DNA of 64,000 nucleotides, taken from contig NZ_CP108538.1 in assembly GCF_035994185.1 (NCBI RefSeq), forward strand, positions 3,658,001-3,722,000, read 5' to 3'. Below the pieces are notes generated by a model. The model searched no databases and had not been told where the DNA came from. It saw only the letters and a list, made by a program, of their open reading frames with translations. Position 1 is the stretch's first letter; every line of letters starts with the position of its first letter. The DNA comes from Streptomyces sp. NBC_01217. Lineage in GTDB: Bacteria; Actinomycetota; Actinomycetes; Streptomycetales; Streptomycetaceae. This document shows positions 8,207-17,377 of the stretch, one piece after another. A program made the translations under genes and the position numbers.

Positions 8207-9181
8207 GTGACCGGGATCAAGACGACCGGCGAGAAGAAGCTGATGCTCTTCTCCGGCCGCGCCCACCCCGAGCTGGCCGAGGAGGTTGCGCACCAACTGG
8301 GTGTCGGCCTCGTGCCGACGAAGGCCTTCGATTTCGCCAACGGTGAGATCTACGTCCGCTTCCAGGAGTCCGCCCGCGGCGCCGACTGCTTCCTGATCCA
8401 GAGCCACACCGCTCCGATCAACAAGTGGATCATGGAGCAGCTCATCATGCTGGACGCGCTGAAGCGCGCCTCGGCCCGCTCCATCACGGTGATCGTGCCG
8501 TTCTACGGCTACGCCCGCCAGGACAAGAAGCACCGCGGCCGCGAGCCGATCTCGGCCCGTCTGGTCGCCGACCTGATGAAGACGGCCGGTGCCGACCGCA
8601 TCCTCACCGTCGACCTGCACACCGACCAGATCCAGGGCTTCTTCGACGGCCCGGTCGACCACCTCTTCGCGCTGCCGATCCTGGCCGACTACGTCGGCGC
8701 CAAGGTCGACCGCTCGAAGCTGACGATCGTCTCCCCGGACGCCGGCCGCGTGCGCGTCGCCGACCGCTGGTGCGATCGCCTGGACGCCCCCCTCGCGATC
8801 GTCCACAAGCGCCGTGACAAGGACGTCGCCAACCAGGTGACCGTCCACGAGGTCGTCGGCAACGTCAAGGGCCGCGTCTGCGTCCTGGTCGACGACATGA
8901 TCGACACCGGCGGCACCATCTGCGCCGCCGCCGACGCCCTGTTCGCGCACGGCGCCGAGGACGTCATAGTGACGGCCACGCACGGTGTGCTCTCCGGCCC
9001 GGCCGCGGACCGTCTGAAGAACTCCAAGGTCAGCGAGTTCGTCTTCACGGACACCCTGCCGACCCCGAGCGAGCTGGAGCTCGACAAGATCACGGTGCTC
9101 TCGATCGCCCCGACGATCGCCCGCGCTGTGCGCGAGGTCTTCGAGGACGGCTCGGTCACCAGCCTCTTCGAGGAGCAGTAA
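8207..9181 (+). CDS. prs: Ribose-phosphate pyrophosphokinase
   Basis: A 324-residue PRPP synthetase making phosphoribosyl pyrophosphate from ribose-5-P and ATP for nucleotide, His and Trp synthesis. Visible signatures are YARQDKKHRGREPISA (ATP loop), VDLHTDQIQGFFD (metal and flexible loop, about 135-147) and the PRPP loop VLVDDMIDTGGTI (about 226-238). The start is GTG 8207 behind GAGGAG. Full length. It lies between glmU and rplY on the same strand. Confidence 0.97.
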   Translation: MTGIKTTGEKKLMLFSGRAHPELAEEVAHQLGVGLVPTKAFDFANGEIYVRFQESARGADCFLIQSHTAPINKWIMEQLIMLDALKRASARSITVIVPFYGYARQDKKHRGREPISARLVADLMKTAGADRILTVDLHTDQIQGFFDGPVDHLFALPILADYVGAKVDRSKLTIVSPDAGRVRVADRWCDRLDAPLAIVHKRRDKDVANQVTVHEVVGNVKGRVCVLVDDMIDTGGTICAAADALFAHGAEDVIVTATHGVLSGPAADRLKNSKVSEFVFTDTLPTPSELELDKITVLSIAPTIARAVREVFEDGSVTSLFEEQ

Positions 9182-9225
9182 GAGGGGCAGTAGGCAACAG
9201 GGTTCCGAAGATCCACTTTGGGTGC

Positions 9226-9272
9226 GGCCTCCCCGCCGGGTAGACTCAGCGAGTTGCTCGGCGAGGGAGGCC
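9226..9272 (+). terminator. Long hairpin between prs and rplY
   Basis: GGCCTCCCCGCCG (9226-9238) pairs with 9259-9272 with one bulged A, giving a 13-bp stem and a 20-nt loop. It lies 45 nt after prs and about 100 nt before rplY. It may terminate prs or be a 5' leader structure of the L25 mRNA; there is no T-run. Confidence 0.55.
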
Positions 9273-9375
9273 GTACTCATATGTACGGCGGTCCGTTATC
9301 GACGCGCTCTTCGTAGCAGGCCTGTCGTGGGCCGGGTGACCATTCAGTTTCCGTCACCCCACGAGGAGTGCAGTC

Positions 9376-9966
9376 ATGGCCGAGATCAAGCTCGCCACCC
9401 AGGTCCGTACCGAGTTCGGCAAGGGTGCCGCCCGCCGCGCCCGTCGTGACAACCAGGTCCCCGCGGTCGTCTACGGCCACGGCGCCGAGCCGGTCCACGT
9501 CACGCTGCCGGCCCACGAGCTGCTCCTCGCGCTCCGCACCGCCAACGTCCTGATCGGCCTGGAGCTGGACGGCAAGGACGCCCTCGTCATCCCCAAGGCC
9601 GTGCAGCGCAACCCGCTCAAGGGCAACATCGAGCACGTCGACCTGCTGACCGTCAAGCGCGGCGAGAAGGTCAACGTCGAGATCGCCGTGCACGTCGAGG
9701 GCGAGCTGGCCCCGGGCGGCAACCTCCTGGAGTACGTGCAGAACACCCTGCTCGTCGAGGCCGAGGCCACCCACATCCCCGAGTCCGTCACGGTCTCCAT
9801 CGCGGGCCTGGACGCCGGCGACTCCATCCTCGCCAAGGACATCCCGCTGCCCAAGGGCTCCGTGCTCGCCGGTGACGAGGACGCCGTCGTCCTGCAGGTC
9901 GTCGCCGCGCAGGCCGAGGAGCCGACCGCCGAGGCCGCCGAGGCCGCTGAGGGCACCGAGGCCTGA
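9376..9966 (+). CDS. rplY: 50S ribosomal protein L25/general stress protein Ctc
   Basis: A 196-residue protein of the long L25/TL5/CTC type, which binds 5S rRNA in the large subunit. The N-terminal L25 domain (about 1-95) contains [21 protein letters not shown], and a C-terminal TL5 beta domain follows (about 100-185). The last about 15 residues are acidic and Ala-rich ([16 protein letters not shown]). It has its own clear ribosome site (CGAGGAG). A strong intrinsic terminator follows directly, so it can end transcription before pth. Confidence 0.96.
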   Translation: MAEIKLATQVRTEFGKGAARRARRDNQVPAVVYGHGAEPVHVTLPAHELLLALRTANVLIGLELDGKDALVIPKAVQRNPLKGNIEHVDLLTVKRGEKVNVEIAVHVEGELAPGGNLLEYVQNTLLVEAEATHIPESVTVSIAGLDAGDSILAKDIPLPKGSVLAGDEDAVVLQVVAAQAEEPTAEAAEAAEGTEA

Positions 9967-9989
9967 GCCCCGCCCCCACTGCTTCACCG

Positions 9990-10033
9990 ACGGGGCGGCG
10001 GTTCCTCATCCAGGGCCCGCCGCCCCGTTTTTC
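9990..10033 (+). terminator. Intrinsic terminator with T-run after rplY
   Basis: Perfect 12-bp arms (9990-10001 and 10017-10028, ACGGGGCGGCGG and complement) are followed by TTTTTC. A true U-tract terminator is rare in this genome type. Confidence 0.9.
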
Positions 10034-10087
10034 TTCCCTGCCACCGGACCATCCGGAACCATCCGTACGCGAGGAGACCGAGCGCAG

Positions 10088-10681
10088 ATGTCCGACGCCA
10101 CCGAACCCTGGCTCATCGTGGGCCTCGGCAACCCCGGTCCCGAGTACGCGGCGAACCGGCACAACGTCGGTTTCATGGTCGCCGACCTCCTCGCCGAGCG
10201 GATCGGCGGGAAGTTCAAGCGGGCCCAGAAGGCCCAGGCACAGGTCGTCGAGGGCCGCATGGGCCCGCCCGGACCGGAGAACCGCCGGGTGATCCTGGCC
10301 AAGCCGATGTCGTACATGAACCTCTCCGGCGGCCCCGTCACCGCGCTGCGCGACTTCTACAAGGTGCCGACCGACCACATCGTGGCGATCCATGACGAGC
10401 TGGACATCGACTACGGCACCCTCCGGCTGAAGCTGGGCGGCGGCGACAACGGGCACAACGGGCTCAAGTCGATGACGAAGTCGATGGGCGCCGACTACCA
10501 CCGGATCCGGTTCGGGATCGGCAGGCCGCCGGGCCGGATGCAGGTCGCGGACTTCGTGCTGAAGGACTTCTCCTCCACCGAGCGCAAGGAACTCGCCTAC
10601 CTCGTGGACCGGGCCGCCGACTCGGTGGAGTGCCTGCTCGCGGAGGGCCTGGAGCGCGCGCAGAGCGCGTACAACTCGTAG
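10088..10681 (+). CDS. pth: Peptidyl-tRNA hydrolase
   Basis: A 197-residue enzyme that recycles peptidyl-tRNA released from stalled ribosomes. The conserved opening [21 protein letters not shown] includes N15 and catalytic His25. It also has [11 protein letters not shown], the HDELD region, and [14 protein letters not shown] 10088 was chosen because the family starts just before [10 protein letters not shown]; the longer frame from 9872 overlaps rplY. Full length. Confidence 0.96.
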   Translation: MSDATEPWLIVGLGNPGPEYAANRHNVGFMVADLLAERIGGKFKRAQKAQAQVVEGRMGPPGPENRRVILAKPMSYMNLSGGPVTALRDFYKVPTDHIVAIHDELDIDYGTLRLKLGGGDNGHNGLKSMTKSMGADYHRIRFGIGRPPGRMQVADFVLKDFSSTERKELAYLVDRAADSVECLLAEGLERAQSAYNS

Positions 10682-10781
10682 AGCGGCAGGGCGAGTACAA
10701 GCCTGACATTCCCGCCGGTACCCTGGCGATTCTCGGCCATGAGTTGACCGAGAGCGTGGCTCTGCCCAAGGATCGCTCCCC

Positions 10782-11252
10782 ATGAAGCGGAGCTCCTCCC
10801 ACCGCGCCCTTGTCCACGCCCGCAGCGCCGCCATGGGCTGTGTAGTCCTGCTGCTGCTCGTCGCGGGCGCGATGTCCTCCTGGGGTTCGGCGCACCACAT
10901 CGTTCTGCCCAAGGGCCGCGAGCACGGCACGATGACGGTCACGGGCTGCGGCGGCGATGTCTGCACCGGACCGTTCGTACCGTCCGGACAGGCCGCCGCG
11001 CGCCCCCGGGTGACGATCGAGAAGTCCGTAGCGGCGCGCAGGGGCGACCGCTTCCCCGTCGTCGTGAAGCCCGGCACGGACGAGGTCATACGCACCGGCA
11101 CGCCCGGCTTCCTGCACGCCTGGGTGCCGCTGGGCGGTGCGCTGCTGCTGGCCGCCCTGGTCATCGGCGGCGGTCTGCGGCTGCCCCGGATCGCCTGGGG
11201 CACCGGGATCGCGGGCGCGACCCTGCTGATGGCGACGTTCATCGCCCTCTGA
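10782..11252 (+). CDS. Small membrane protein, two TM segments
   Basis: A 156-residue protein I cannot assign to a family. A hydrophobic segment near 19-35 (GCVVLLLLVAGAMSSW) is followed by an extracytoplasmic-looking region of about 80 residues with a Cys pair (GCGGDVC). A second hydrophobic C-terminal segment (about 110-156) has a short polar break. It may be a one-loop envelope protein. It lies after pth and converges on ppc with a 27-bp gap. Confidence 0.7.
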   Translation: MKRSSSHRALVHARSAAMGCVVLLLLVAGAMSSWGSAHHIVLPKGREHGTMTVTGCGGDVCTGPFVPSGQAAARPRVTIEKSVAARRGDRFPVVVKPGTDEVIRTGTPGFLHAWVPLGGALLLAALVIGGGLRLPRIAWGTGIAGATLLMATFIAL

Positions 11253-11279
11253 GCAGGGCCGCACCCGCGTCCGGGCCGC

Positions 11280-14009
11280 TCAGCCGGTGTTGCGCAGACC
11301 CGCCGCGACACCGTTCACGGTGAGCAGCAGGGCCCTGGCGAGCAGCGGGTCCGCTTCCTCGCCGCGCGCCGCCGCCTCGCGCTGGCGGGCCAGCAGCGAG
11401 ACCTGGAGATAGGAGATCGGGTCCAGGTAGGCGTCCCGGATGGCGAAGGTCTGCTGGAGCACCGGGCTGGAGCCGAGCAGCTCGGAGCCGCCGGTGACCC
11501 TCAGGACCTCCTGGACCGTGAGCGCGTGCTCGGCCTCGATGTCGGCGAAGACATGCTTCAGCTCGTCCGGGACGAGCGTGTCGACGTAGTGGCGGGCGAT
11601 CCGCAGATCGGTCTTGGCGAGCGTCATCTCCACGTTCGAGATGAAGTTCCGGAAGAAGTGCCACTGCTCGTGCATCTCGTCCAGGACGGTGTCCAGACCG
11701 GCCTCGCGCAGCGCCCTGAGCCCGGAGCCGACGCCGTACCAGCCGGGCACGATCTGCCGCGACTGGGTCCAGCCGAAGACCCACGGGATGGCCCGCAGCC
11801 CGTCCAGACCTGCGCCGGAGTCCGGACGCCGCGACGGACGCGAACCGAGGTGCAGCTCGGCGAGCTGGTCGACCGGGGTGGAGGCGAAGAAGTACGCGGG
11901 CAGGTCCGGGTCCTCCACCAGCCTGCGGTACACGGCGTGCGCGGCGTCGGAGACGGTGTCCATCGCCGCGTCCCAGCGGGCCAGGGCCTCGTCGGACTGG
12001 CGGGGCGCGGTGTGCAGCGCGGAGGCCTGGAGGGTGGCCGCGACGGTCAGCTCCAGGTTCTCCCGGGCGAGCGCCGGGATGAGGTACTTGTCGGAGATGA
12101 CCTCGCCCTGCTCGGTCACCTTGATCTCGCCTTCGAGGGTGCCCCACGGCTGCGCGAGGATCGCGTCGTGCGAGGGGCCGCCGCCGCGGCCGACGGTGCC
12201 GCCGCGGCCGTGGAAGAGCCGCAGCCGTACGCCGTAGCGGTGTGCGACGTCACGCAGCCGGCGCTGGGCCCGGTGGATCTCCCACTGCGAGGTGGTGATG
12301 CCGCCGAACTTGGAGGAGTCGGAGTACCCGAGCATGACCTCCTGGACGTCGCCGCGCAGCGAGACGAGACGGCGGTACGAGGGGTCGGCGAGCATCTCGT
12401 CGAGGATGACGTCGGCGGCGCGCAGCTCGTCGGTGGTCTCCAGGAGCGGCACGATGCCGATCTTGGCCCAGCCGGCGTGCAGATCGAGCAGCCCTGCCTC
12501 ACGGGCCAGGACGGCGGCCGCGAAGACGTCGTCGGCGCCCTGGCACATCGAGATGATGTACGACTCGATGACCTCGGGACCGAACCGCTCGAAGGCTTCC
12601 TTGACGGTGTGGAAGACACCGAGGGTCTTCGCGCCCGCGGCATCCAGCGGGGCCGGGGTCGGGGCGAGCGGGCGGCGCGAGCGCAGTTCCTTGGCGAGCA
12701 GCTTCTGCCGGTAGTCGCGCGGCATGTCGGCGTAGCGCCAGGACTCCTCGCCGAGCCGGTCGAAGAGCTGGCCGAGGGCGTGGTGGTGGGCGTCGGCGTG
12801 CTCGCGCACATCCATGGTGGCGAGCTGCAGGCCGAACGCGGAGAGCGTACGGATCGTGCGGTCGAGGCGGCCGTCGGCGAACAGGCCGCCGCGGTGCTCG
12901 CGCAGCGAGGTCTGGATGAGCTTCAGGTCGGCGATGAGCTCGGCGGTGCCGAGGTAGTCGCAGCCGGGGCGGTGCGGGGTGCCGCCCGCGAGGCGCTCGC
13001 GGGTGTTGACGAGCTTCTGCCGGATGCAGGTGGCCTTGAGGCGGTACGGCTCCTCGGCGTTCAGCCGCTTGTAGCGCGGGCTGATCTCGGGCAGGCGCTC
13101 CAGATCGGCCTGGAGCGAGGTCAGCAGCTCGTCGGTGGCGCCGGTGTAGCGGATGGAGTTGGAGAGCTGTCCGCGCAGGTGGTCGACGAGTTCCAGGGCG
13201 TCGGTGATGCCGTGCTCGTGCTGGAGGATCAGCACCTCCCTGGTGACGTCGGGCGTCACGTTGGGGTTGCCGTCGCGGTCGCCGCCGATCCACGTACCGA
13301 AGGTGAGGGGGCGGGTGCCGGCGGGCAGTTCGACGCCGACCCGCTCCAGCTCGGCCGCCAGGTCCTCCAGCACGTCCCCGACGGCGCCCGTATGCAGCTC
13401 GTCGAGGTAGTAGATGGCGTTGCGGGCCTCGTCGGCCGGTTCGGGCCGGACCACACGCAGTTCGTCGGTCTGCCAGATGAGGTCGATGTTCTCGGCGAGA
13501 CGCAGGTCCTGGCGGCGCCGGTCGGCGTCGATGACGGGCGTCTCCAGCAGCTCGGCGATGCGGCGGAGCTTGTTCAGCACGGAGCGCCGCGCGGCCTCGG
13601 TCGGGTGGGCGGTGAAGACGGGCCGTACGTTGAGGTTCTTGACGGTCTCGCGCAGGTGGACCGGGTCCGCGTCCTTCAGCCGGTCGGCGGTGCGGGCGAG
13701 TACACCGCCCTCGGCGGCACGCCGGTCGCGCATCTCGTGGGCGCGGTGGACCTGCTCGGTGACGTTGGCGAGGTGGAAGTAGGTGGAGAAGGCGCGCACC
13801 AGCTGCGCGGCGGTCTCCAGGTCCGTGTCGCCGAGGAGTTCGGCCGCGGCCTCGCCGTCGGTGCGGGTCAGGGCGCGCACCCGCTCGACGAGGTCGAGAA
13901 GCTCCTGGCCCTCCTGGCGTACGAGGGTCTCGCCCAGCAGGTCACCGAGGCGGCGGATGTCGGCGCGCAGCTCGGGGCTGGCGGCGGGAGTCTGGTCGGC
14001 ACTGCTCAC
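11280..14009 (-). CDS. ppc: Phosphoenolpyruvate carboxylase
   Basis: A 909-residue anaplerotic enzyme that carboxylates PEP to oxaloacetate. Diagnostic motifs are [13 protein letters not shown] with catalytic His135 and the glycine loop [14 protein letters not shown] near 595. The C-terminus is GLRNTG, as expected for the active-site end. The start is GTG 14009, with AAGGAG 9 nt upstream; the longer frame to 14108 is unlikely. Length is normal for the bacterial enzyme. It is a single gene with its promoter in the 14010-14215 interval. Confidence 0.97.
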   Translation of the reverse strand: MSSADQTPAASPELRADIRRLGDLLGETLVRQEGQELLDLVERVRALTRTDGEAAAELLGDTDLETAAQLVRAFSTYFHLANVTEQVHRAHEMRDRRAAEGGVLARTADRLKDADPVHLRETVKNLNVRPVFTAHPTEAARRSVLNKLRRIAELLETPVIDADRRRQDLRLAENIDLIWQTDELRVVRPEPADEARNAIYYLDELHTGAVGDVLEDLAAELERVGVELPAGTRPLTFGTWIGGDRDGNPNVTPDVTREVLILQHEHGITDALELVDHLRGQLSNSIRYTGATDELLTSLQADLERLPEISPRYKRLNAEEPYRLKATCIRQKLVNTRERLAGGTPHRPGCDYLGTAELIADLKLIQTSLREHRGGLFADGRLDRTIRTLSAFGLQLATMDVREHADAHHHALGQLFDRLGEESWRYADMPRDYRQKLLAKELRSRRPLAPTPAPLDAAGAKTLGVFHTVKEAFERFGPEVIESYIISMCQGADDVFAAAVLAREAGLLDLHAGWAKIGIVPLLETTDELRAADVILDEMLADPSYRRLVSLRGDVQEVMLGYSDSSKFGGITTSQWEIHRAQRRLRDVAHRYGVRLRLFHGRGGTVGRGGGPSHDAILAQPWGTLEGEIKVTEQGEVISDKYLIPALARENLELTVAATLQASALHTAPRQSDEALARWDAAMDTVSDAAHAVYRRLVEDPDLPAYFFASTPVDQLAELHLGSRPSRRPDSGAGLDGLRAIPWVFGWTQSRQIVPGWYGVGSGLRALREAGLDTVLDEMHEQWHFFRNFISNVEMTLAKTDLRIARHYVDTLVPDELKHVFADIEAEHALTVQEVLRVTGGSELLGSSPVLQQTFAIRDAYLDPISYLQVSLLARQREAAARGEEADPLLARALLLTVNGVAAGLRNTG

Positions 14010-14215
14010 AGTGTGCGGCTCCTTGCAGTGGTTGAGCACCGGATCCGGGGCCGGCGGCCGGCACGGGCCCCGGGAAAGCAGAGTGCGGACCGCGCTGTCC
14101 GACCCCACCAGGATAGGTGTCCACGCCGTCGGCGCCGCTCGCGCCCCGATCGGGTTTCCCCTTCACGGGCGGCCGCCGCGCTCTCGTACAGCGGGCCTCC
14201 GCGCTGCCATACTTA

Positions 14216-14243
14216 CGTAGCCGTAGGTTACGGAATCGTAGCC
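14216..14243. promoter_or_regulatory. Candidate TetR operator upstream of the desaturase
   Basis: Three alternating heptamers occur: CGTAGCC (14216-14222), GGTTACG (14226-14232, inverted with one mismatch) and CGTAGCC (14237-14243). They form two overlapping inverted repeats about 40 bp before the desaturase start. The coupled TetR gene downstream is the likely binder. Confidence 0.55.
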
Positions 14244-14283
14244 AGAGCTATCCGTCGTACTCCTCATCCCCAGGGGACTCCCC

Positions 14284-15285
14284 ATGAACACCCGCCCCTC
14301 CGTGATCGACGACGCCCAGCCACCGGCGGCCGACGGTCAGAACCTTCCCTCCGCCACGCTCGGCGGGGACAACAAACGGTCGATCGAGCAGATCGCCCTC
14401 CTGCTGTTCATCGTGGTGCCGTTCCTGGCGCTGGTCGCGGCGGTGCCGCTGGCCTGGGGCCGCGGCGTGAGCTGGCTCGATCTGGGCCTGCTCGTGGCGA
14501 TGTACTACATCGGCTGCCACGGCATCACGATCGGTTTCCACCGCTACTTCACCCATGGCTCCTTCAAGGCGAAGCGCCCGCTCCACATCGCCCTGGCCGT
14601 CGCCGGTTCGCTGGCTGTCGAGGGTCCGCTGGTGCGCTGGGTGGCCGACCACCGCAAGCACCACCGCTTCTCCGACGCGGAGGGCGACCCGCACTCGCCG
14701 TGGCGTTTCGGCGAGACCCTCCCCGCCCTGATGAAGGGCCTGTGGTGGGCCCACATCGGCTGGATGTTCGACGAGGAGCAGACCCCGCAGCAGAAGTACG
14801 CCCCCGACCTGATCAAGGACCCGGCGATCCGCGGGATCTCCCGCCACTTCCTCACGTTCACCATCGCGTCCCTGGCACTCCCGCCGCTGGTCGGCGGTCT
14901 GGTGACGATGTCCTGGTGGGGCGCGGCGACCGCCTTCTTCTGGGGCTCTCTCGTACGGGTGGCCCTGCTGCACCACGTCACCTGGTCGATCAACTCCATC
15001 TGCCACGCGGTCGGCAAGCGCCCCTTCAAGTCCCGTGACCGGTCCGGCAATGTGTGGTGGCTCGCGGTCCTGTCCTGCGGCGAGTCCTGGCACAACCTGC
15101 ACCACGCGGACCCGACGAGCGCGCGCCACGGCGTGATGCGGGGCCAGATCGATTCGAGCGCCCGGCTGATCCGCTGGTTCGAGAAACTGGGCTGGGCGTA
15201 CGACGTGCGCTGGCCGGACGCCGCCCGGATCGAGTCCCGCCGGATCGACTCCCGGCGCGACCCCGCGCGCGCCGACGCGGCATGA
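14284..15285 (+). CDS. Acyl-CoA/fatty acid desaturase (delta-9 type)
   Basis: A 333-residue membrane di-iron desaturase. All three histidine boxes are present: HRYFTH in the first (HxxxxH), HRKHH in the second (HxxHH) and HNLHH in the third (HxxHH), with hydrophobic segments between them. It would introduce a double bond into acyl chains and so tune membrane fluidity. The stop codon overlaps the start of the next TetR gene (ATGA), so the pair is translationally coupled. It sits behind a multi-heptamer operator-like site. Confidence 0.9.
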   Translation: MNTRPSVIDDAQPPAADGQNLPSATLGGDNKRSIEQIALLLFIVVPFLALVAAVPLAWGRGVSWLDLGLLVAMYYIGCHGITIGFHRYFTHGSFKAKRPLHIALAVAGSLAVEGPLVRWVADHRKHHRFSDAEGDPHSPWRFGETLPALMKGLWWAHIGWMFDEEQTPQQKYAPDLIKDPAIRGISRHFLTFTIASLALPPLVGGLVTMSWWGAATAFFWGSLVRVALLHHVTWSINSICHAVGKRPFKSRDRSGNVWWLAVLSCGESWHNLHHADPTSARHGVMRGQIDSSARLIRWFEKLGWAYDVRWPDAARIESRRIDSRRDPARADAA

Positions 15286-15968
15286 TTGACGACGTGGCGA
15301 CCGACTCCAGCACCAGCAGCGAGAACAACCGTCCCTCCCCCGCACGGCGCACCCGCCGGGTGCGGATGACCGGCAAGGAACGCCGCGAACAGCTGCTGGA
15401 CATCGGCCGCACCCTCTTCGCCGACAAGGGTTTCGAGGGCACATCGGTGGAGGAGATCGCGGCTCGTGCCGGGGTCTCCAAGCCGGTCGTCTACGAGCAC
15501 TTCGGCGGCAAGGAGGGCCTGTACGCCGTCGTGGTCGACCGCGAGATGCGCCAGCTCCTCGACATGGTCACCGGCGCCCTGACCGCGGGCCACCCCCGCG
15601 AACTCCTGGAACAGGCCGCGTTCGCCCTGCTCGACTACATCGAGACGTATACGGACGGCTTCCGCATCCTGGTCCGCGACTCCCCCGTCGCCCAGTCGAC
15701 GGGCACCTTCGCCTCCCTCATCAGCGACATCGCCACCCAGGTGGAGGACATCCTGGGCCTGGAGTTCAAGGCCCGCGGCTTCGACCCGAAGCTGGCCCCG
15801 CTGTACGCCCAGGCCCTGGTCGGCATGGTCGCCCTGACCGGCCAGTGGTGGGTCAACGCCCGCAAACCGAAGAAGGCCGAGGTGGCGGCCCACCTGGTGA
15901 ACCTGGCCTGGCACGGCCTGGAGAACCTGGAGTCGAAGCCACGCCTGATCGGCCACCGCAAGAACTGA
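15282..15968 (+). CDS. TetR-family regulator coupled to the desaturase
   Basis: A 228-residue regulator. The N-terminal HTH lies at about 20-65 (RREQLLDIGRTLFADKGFEGTSVEEIAARAGVS, then VYEHFGGKEGLY), and the ligand-binding helices follow. ATG 15282 overlaps the desaturase stop by 4 bp; a GTG at 15294 is an alternative. Co-translation with the desaturase suggests it senses acyl-CoA or fatty acids and represses the pair through the repeat at 14216-14243. This is inferred from context. Confidence 0.88.
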   Translation: MIDDVATDSSTSSENNRPSPARRTRRVRMTGKERREQLLDIGRTLFADKGFEGTSVEEIAARAGVSKPVVYEHFGGKEGLYAVVVDREMRQLLDMVTGALTAGHPRELLEQAAFALLDYIETYTDGFRILVRDSPVAQSTGTFASLISDIATQVEDILGLEFKARGFDPKLAPLYAQALVGMVALTGQWWVNARKPKKAEVAAHLVNLAWHGLENLESKPRLIGHRKN

Positions 15969-15984
15969 GGCCGGACGGCGGCGA

Positions 15985-16791
15985 TCATCGCTGCTCCTTG
16001 CGGGCGACGGCGAAGATGCGGCGGAACGGGAAGACCGTCCCGTGCGGGCCCCGGGGGTAGGCGGCGCGGAGCAGGTCGCGGTATTCGGTGATGAATGCCT
16101 CGCGGGCCTCGGGGTCGTCGGCGAGGGCGGTCAGGACGGGGCGCAGGCCGGTGCCCTCGACCCAGTCGAGCACGGGGTCCTCGCCGGGCAGCAGATGCAG
16201 ATACGTGGTCTCCCAGACGTCCGCGGTGATGCCGGGGCCTGTCAGCGCGTCGAGATAGGCAGCGGGGTCGAGCACCGCGTCGGAGTGGCGCAGCTCGCCG
16301 GCCAGACGGTCGCGCCAGCGCGGGGACTCGGCGAGTTCCCGCATCAGGACGTGGCTGGGCCGGTCGAAGTTGCCGGGGACCTGGAAGGCGAACGTACCGC
16401 CGGGGGTGATCGCGTCCAGCCAGGCCGGGAAGCGGGCCGTGTGGTCCGGGACCCACTGGAGCAGGGCGTTGGAGACGATCACGTCGTACGGCTCCGACGG
16501 CGTCCAGGTCGTGGCGTCGGCCTCGGCGAAGTCCAGGAACGCGGTGGCGTGGGCCCGGGCCCGGGCCCGTTCCAGCATCTGGGGGGAGTTGTCGTAGCCG
16601 GTGATCCGGGCCTTCGGCCAGCGGTCGGCGAGCAGGACGGTGACGTTTCCCGCTCCGCAGCCGAGGTCGGCGACACGGGGTGCGGGGGCGGCCGGAGGCT
16701 CGGGAATGCGGGCCAGGAGGTCGTGGAAGGGACGGGTGCGATGGTCCGCGTGGCGCAGGTACTGCTGTGGATCCCAGGTGGGTGAGGTCAT
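15985..16791 (-). CDS. tam: Trans-aconitate 2-methyltransferase
   Basis: A 268-residue class I SAM-dependent methyltransferase. Motif I is VADLGCGAGNVTVLLADRWP (about 39-58), and an acidic residue follows motif II (ITGYDNS). The conserved QWVPDH region of trans-aconitate methyltransferases is present, and the whole protein follows the Tam pattern. It detoxifies trans-aconitate, an aconitase inhibitor, by methylation. It is divergent from a MarR gene across a short spacer with palindromes, the arrangement described for tam/tamR in S. coelicolor. ATG 16791 is preferred; the longer frame would run through the operators. Confidence 0.92.
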   Translation of the reverse strand: MTSPTWDPQQYLRHADHRTRPFHDLLARIPEPPAAPAPRVADLGCGAGNVTVLLADRWPKARITGYDNSPQMLERARARAHATAFLDFAEADATTWTPSEPYDVIVSNALLQWVPDHTARFPAWLDAITPGGTFAFQVPGNFDRPSHVLMRELAESPRWRDRLAGELRHSDAVLDPAAYLDALTGPGITADVWETTYLHLLPGEDPVLDWVEGTGLRPVLTALADDPEAREAFITEYRDLLRAAYPRGPHGTVFPFRRIFAVARKEQR

Positions 16792-16815
16792 GGGTTCAGG
16801 ATCACGCGAGAAATA

Positions 16816-16859
16816 TCTTGATGTCAAGACACTTGAATTCAAGAGACTTCATGTCGACA
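16816..16859. promoter_or_regulatory. Triple operator between tam and tamR
   Basis: There are three 14-bp elements with starts exactly 15 bp apart. Site 1 (16816-16829) is TCTTGATGTCAAGA with perfect 6-bp arms. Site 2 (16831-16844) contains the perfect palindrome CTTGAATTCAAG. Site 3 (16846-16859) is ACTTCATGTCGACA, a degenerate copy (10 of 14 match site 1). The array fills the tam-tamR spacer and is the expected TamR binding region. Confidence 0.75.
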
Positions 16860-16879
16860 GACCCTCTACACTGATCCAC

Positions 16880-17377
16880 ATGGAGGACGAGGTCGACCGA
16901 CTGGTTGCTGCCTGGCGCCGCGAGCGCCCCGACCTCGACGTGGAACCACTCGAGGTGCTCAGCCGCGTCTCCCGCCTGGCCCGCCATCTGGACCGGGCCC
17001 GCCGGATCGCCTTCGCCGAGCATCATCTGGAGCCATGGGAGTTCGACGTACTGACATCCCTGCGCCGCGCAGGTGCCCCCTATCAGCTCTCCCCCGGCCA
17101 GCTGCTCACCCAGACGCTGGTCACCTCGGGCACGATGACCAACCGCATCGACCGGCTGACCAAGAAGAACCTCGTCGAACGGCTGCCCGACCCCAGCGAC
17201 CGCCGCGGCGTGCTCGTCCGGCTCACCGCCGAAGGGCGCGACAAGGCCGACCAGTCGCTGGCCGGCCTGCTCGCCCAGGAGCGCGCCATCCTGGGCGAGC
17301 TCTCCCCCCACCAGCGCAGCGAACTGGCCGGACTGCTACGCCAGTTGACCGCCCCGTTCGACAACGTCCCCGGTTAG
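16880..17377 (+). CDS. tamR: MarR-family regulator TamR
   Basis: A 165-residue MarR protein. The winged-helix core covers about 45-120 (LSPGQLLTQTLVTSGTMTNRIDRLTKKNLVERLPDPSDRR), flanked by dimerisation helices. Its position divergent to tam with palindromes between matches TamR, which in S. coelicolor senses citrate and aconitate isomers and derepresses tam and TCA-cycle genes. ATG 16880 was chosen because the extended frame crosses the operators; no strong ribosome site is visible, so the mRNA may be leaderless or have a short leader. The 3' end overlaps the convergent response-regulator gene by 42 bp. Confidence 0.88.
   Translation: MEDEVDRLVAAWRRERPDLDVEPLEVLSRVSRLARHLDRARRIAFAEHHLEPWEFDVLTSLRRAGAPYQLSPGQLLTQTLVTSGTMTNRIDRLTKKNLVERLPDPSDRRGVLVRLTAEGRDKADQSLAGLLAQERAILGELSPHQRSELAGLLRQLTAPFDNVPG

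Noticed and set aside
11526..15038. A 1170-codon plus-strand open frame
   Set aside because: It is antisense to ppc and runs into the desaturase. High GC with GC-rich third positions creates such shadows; no domain is visible.
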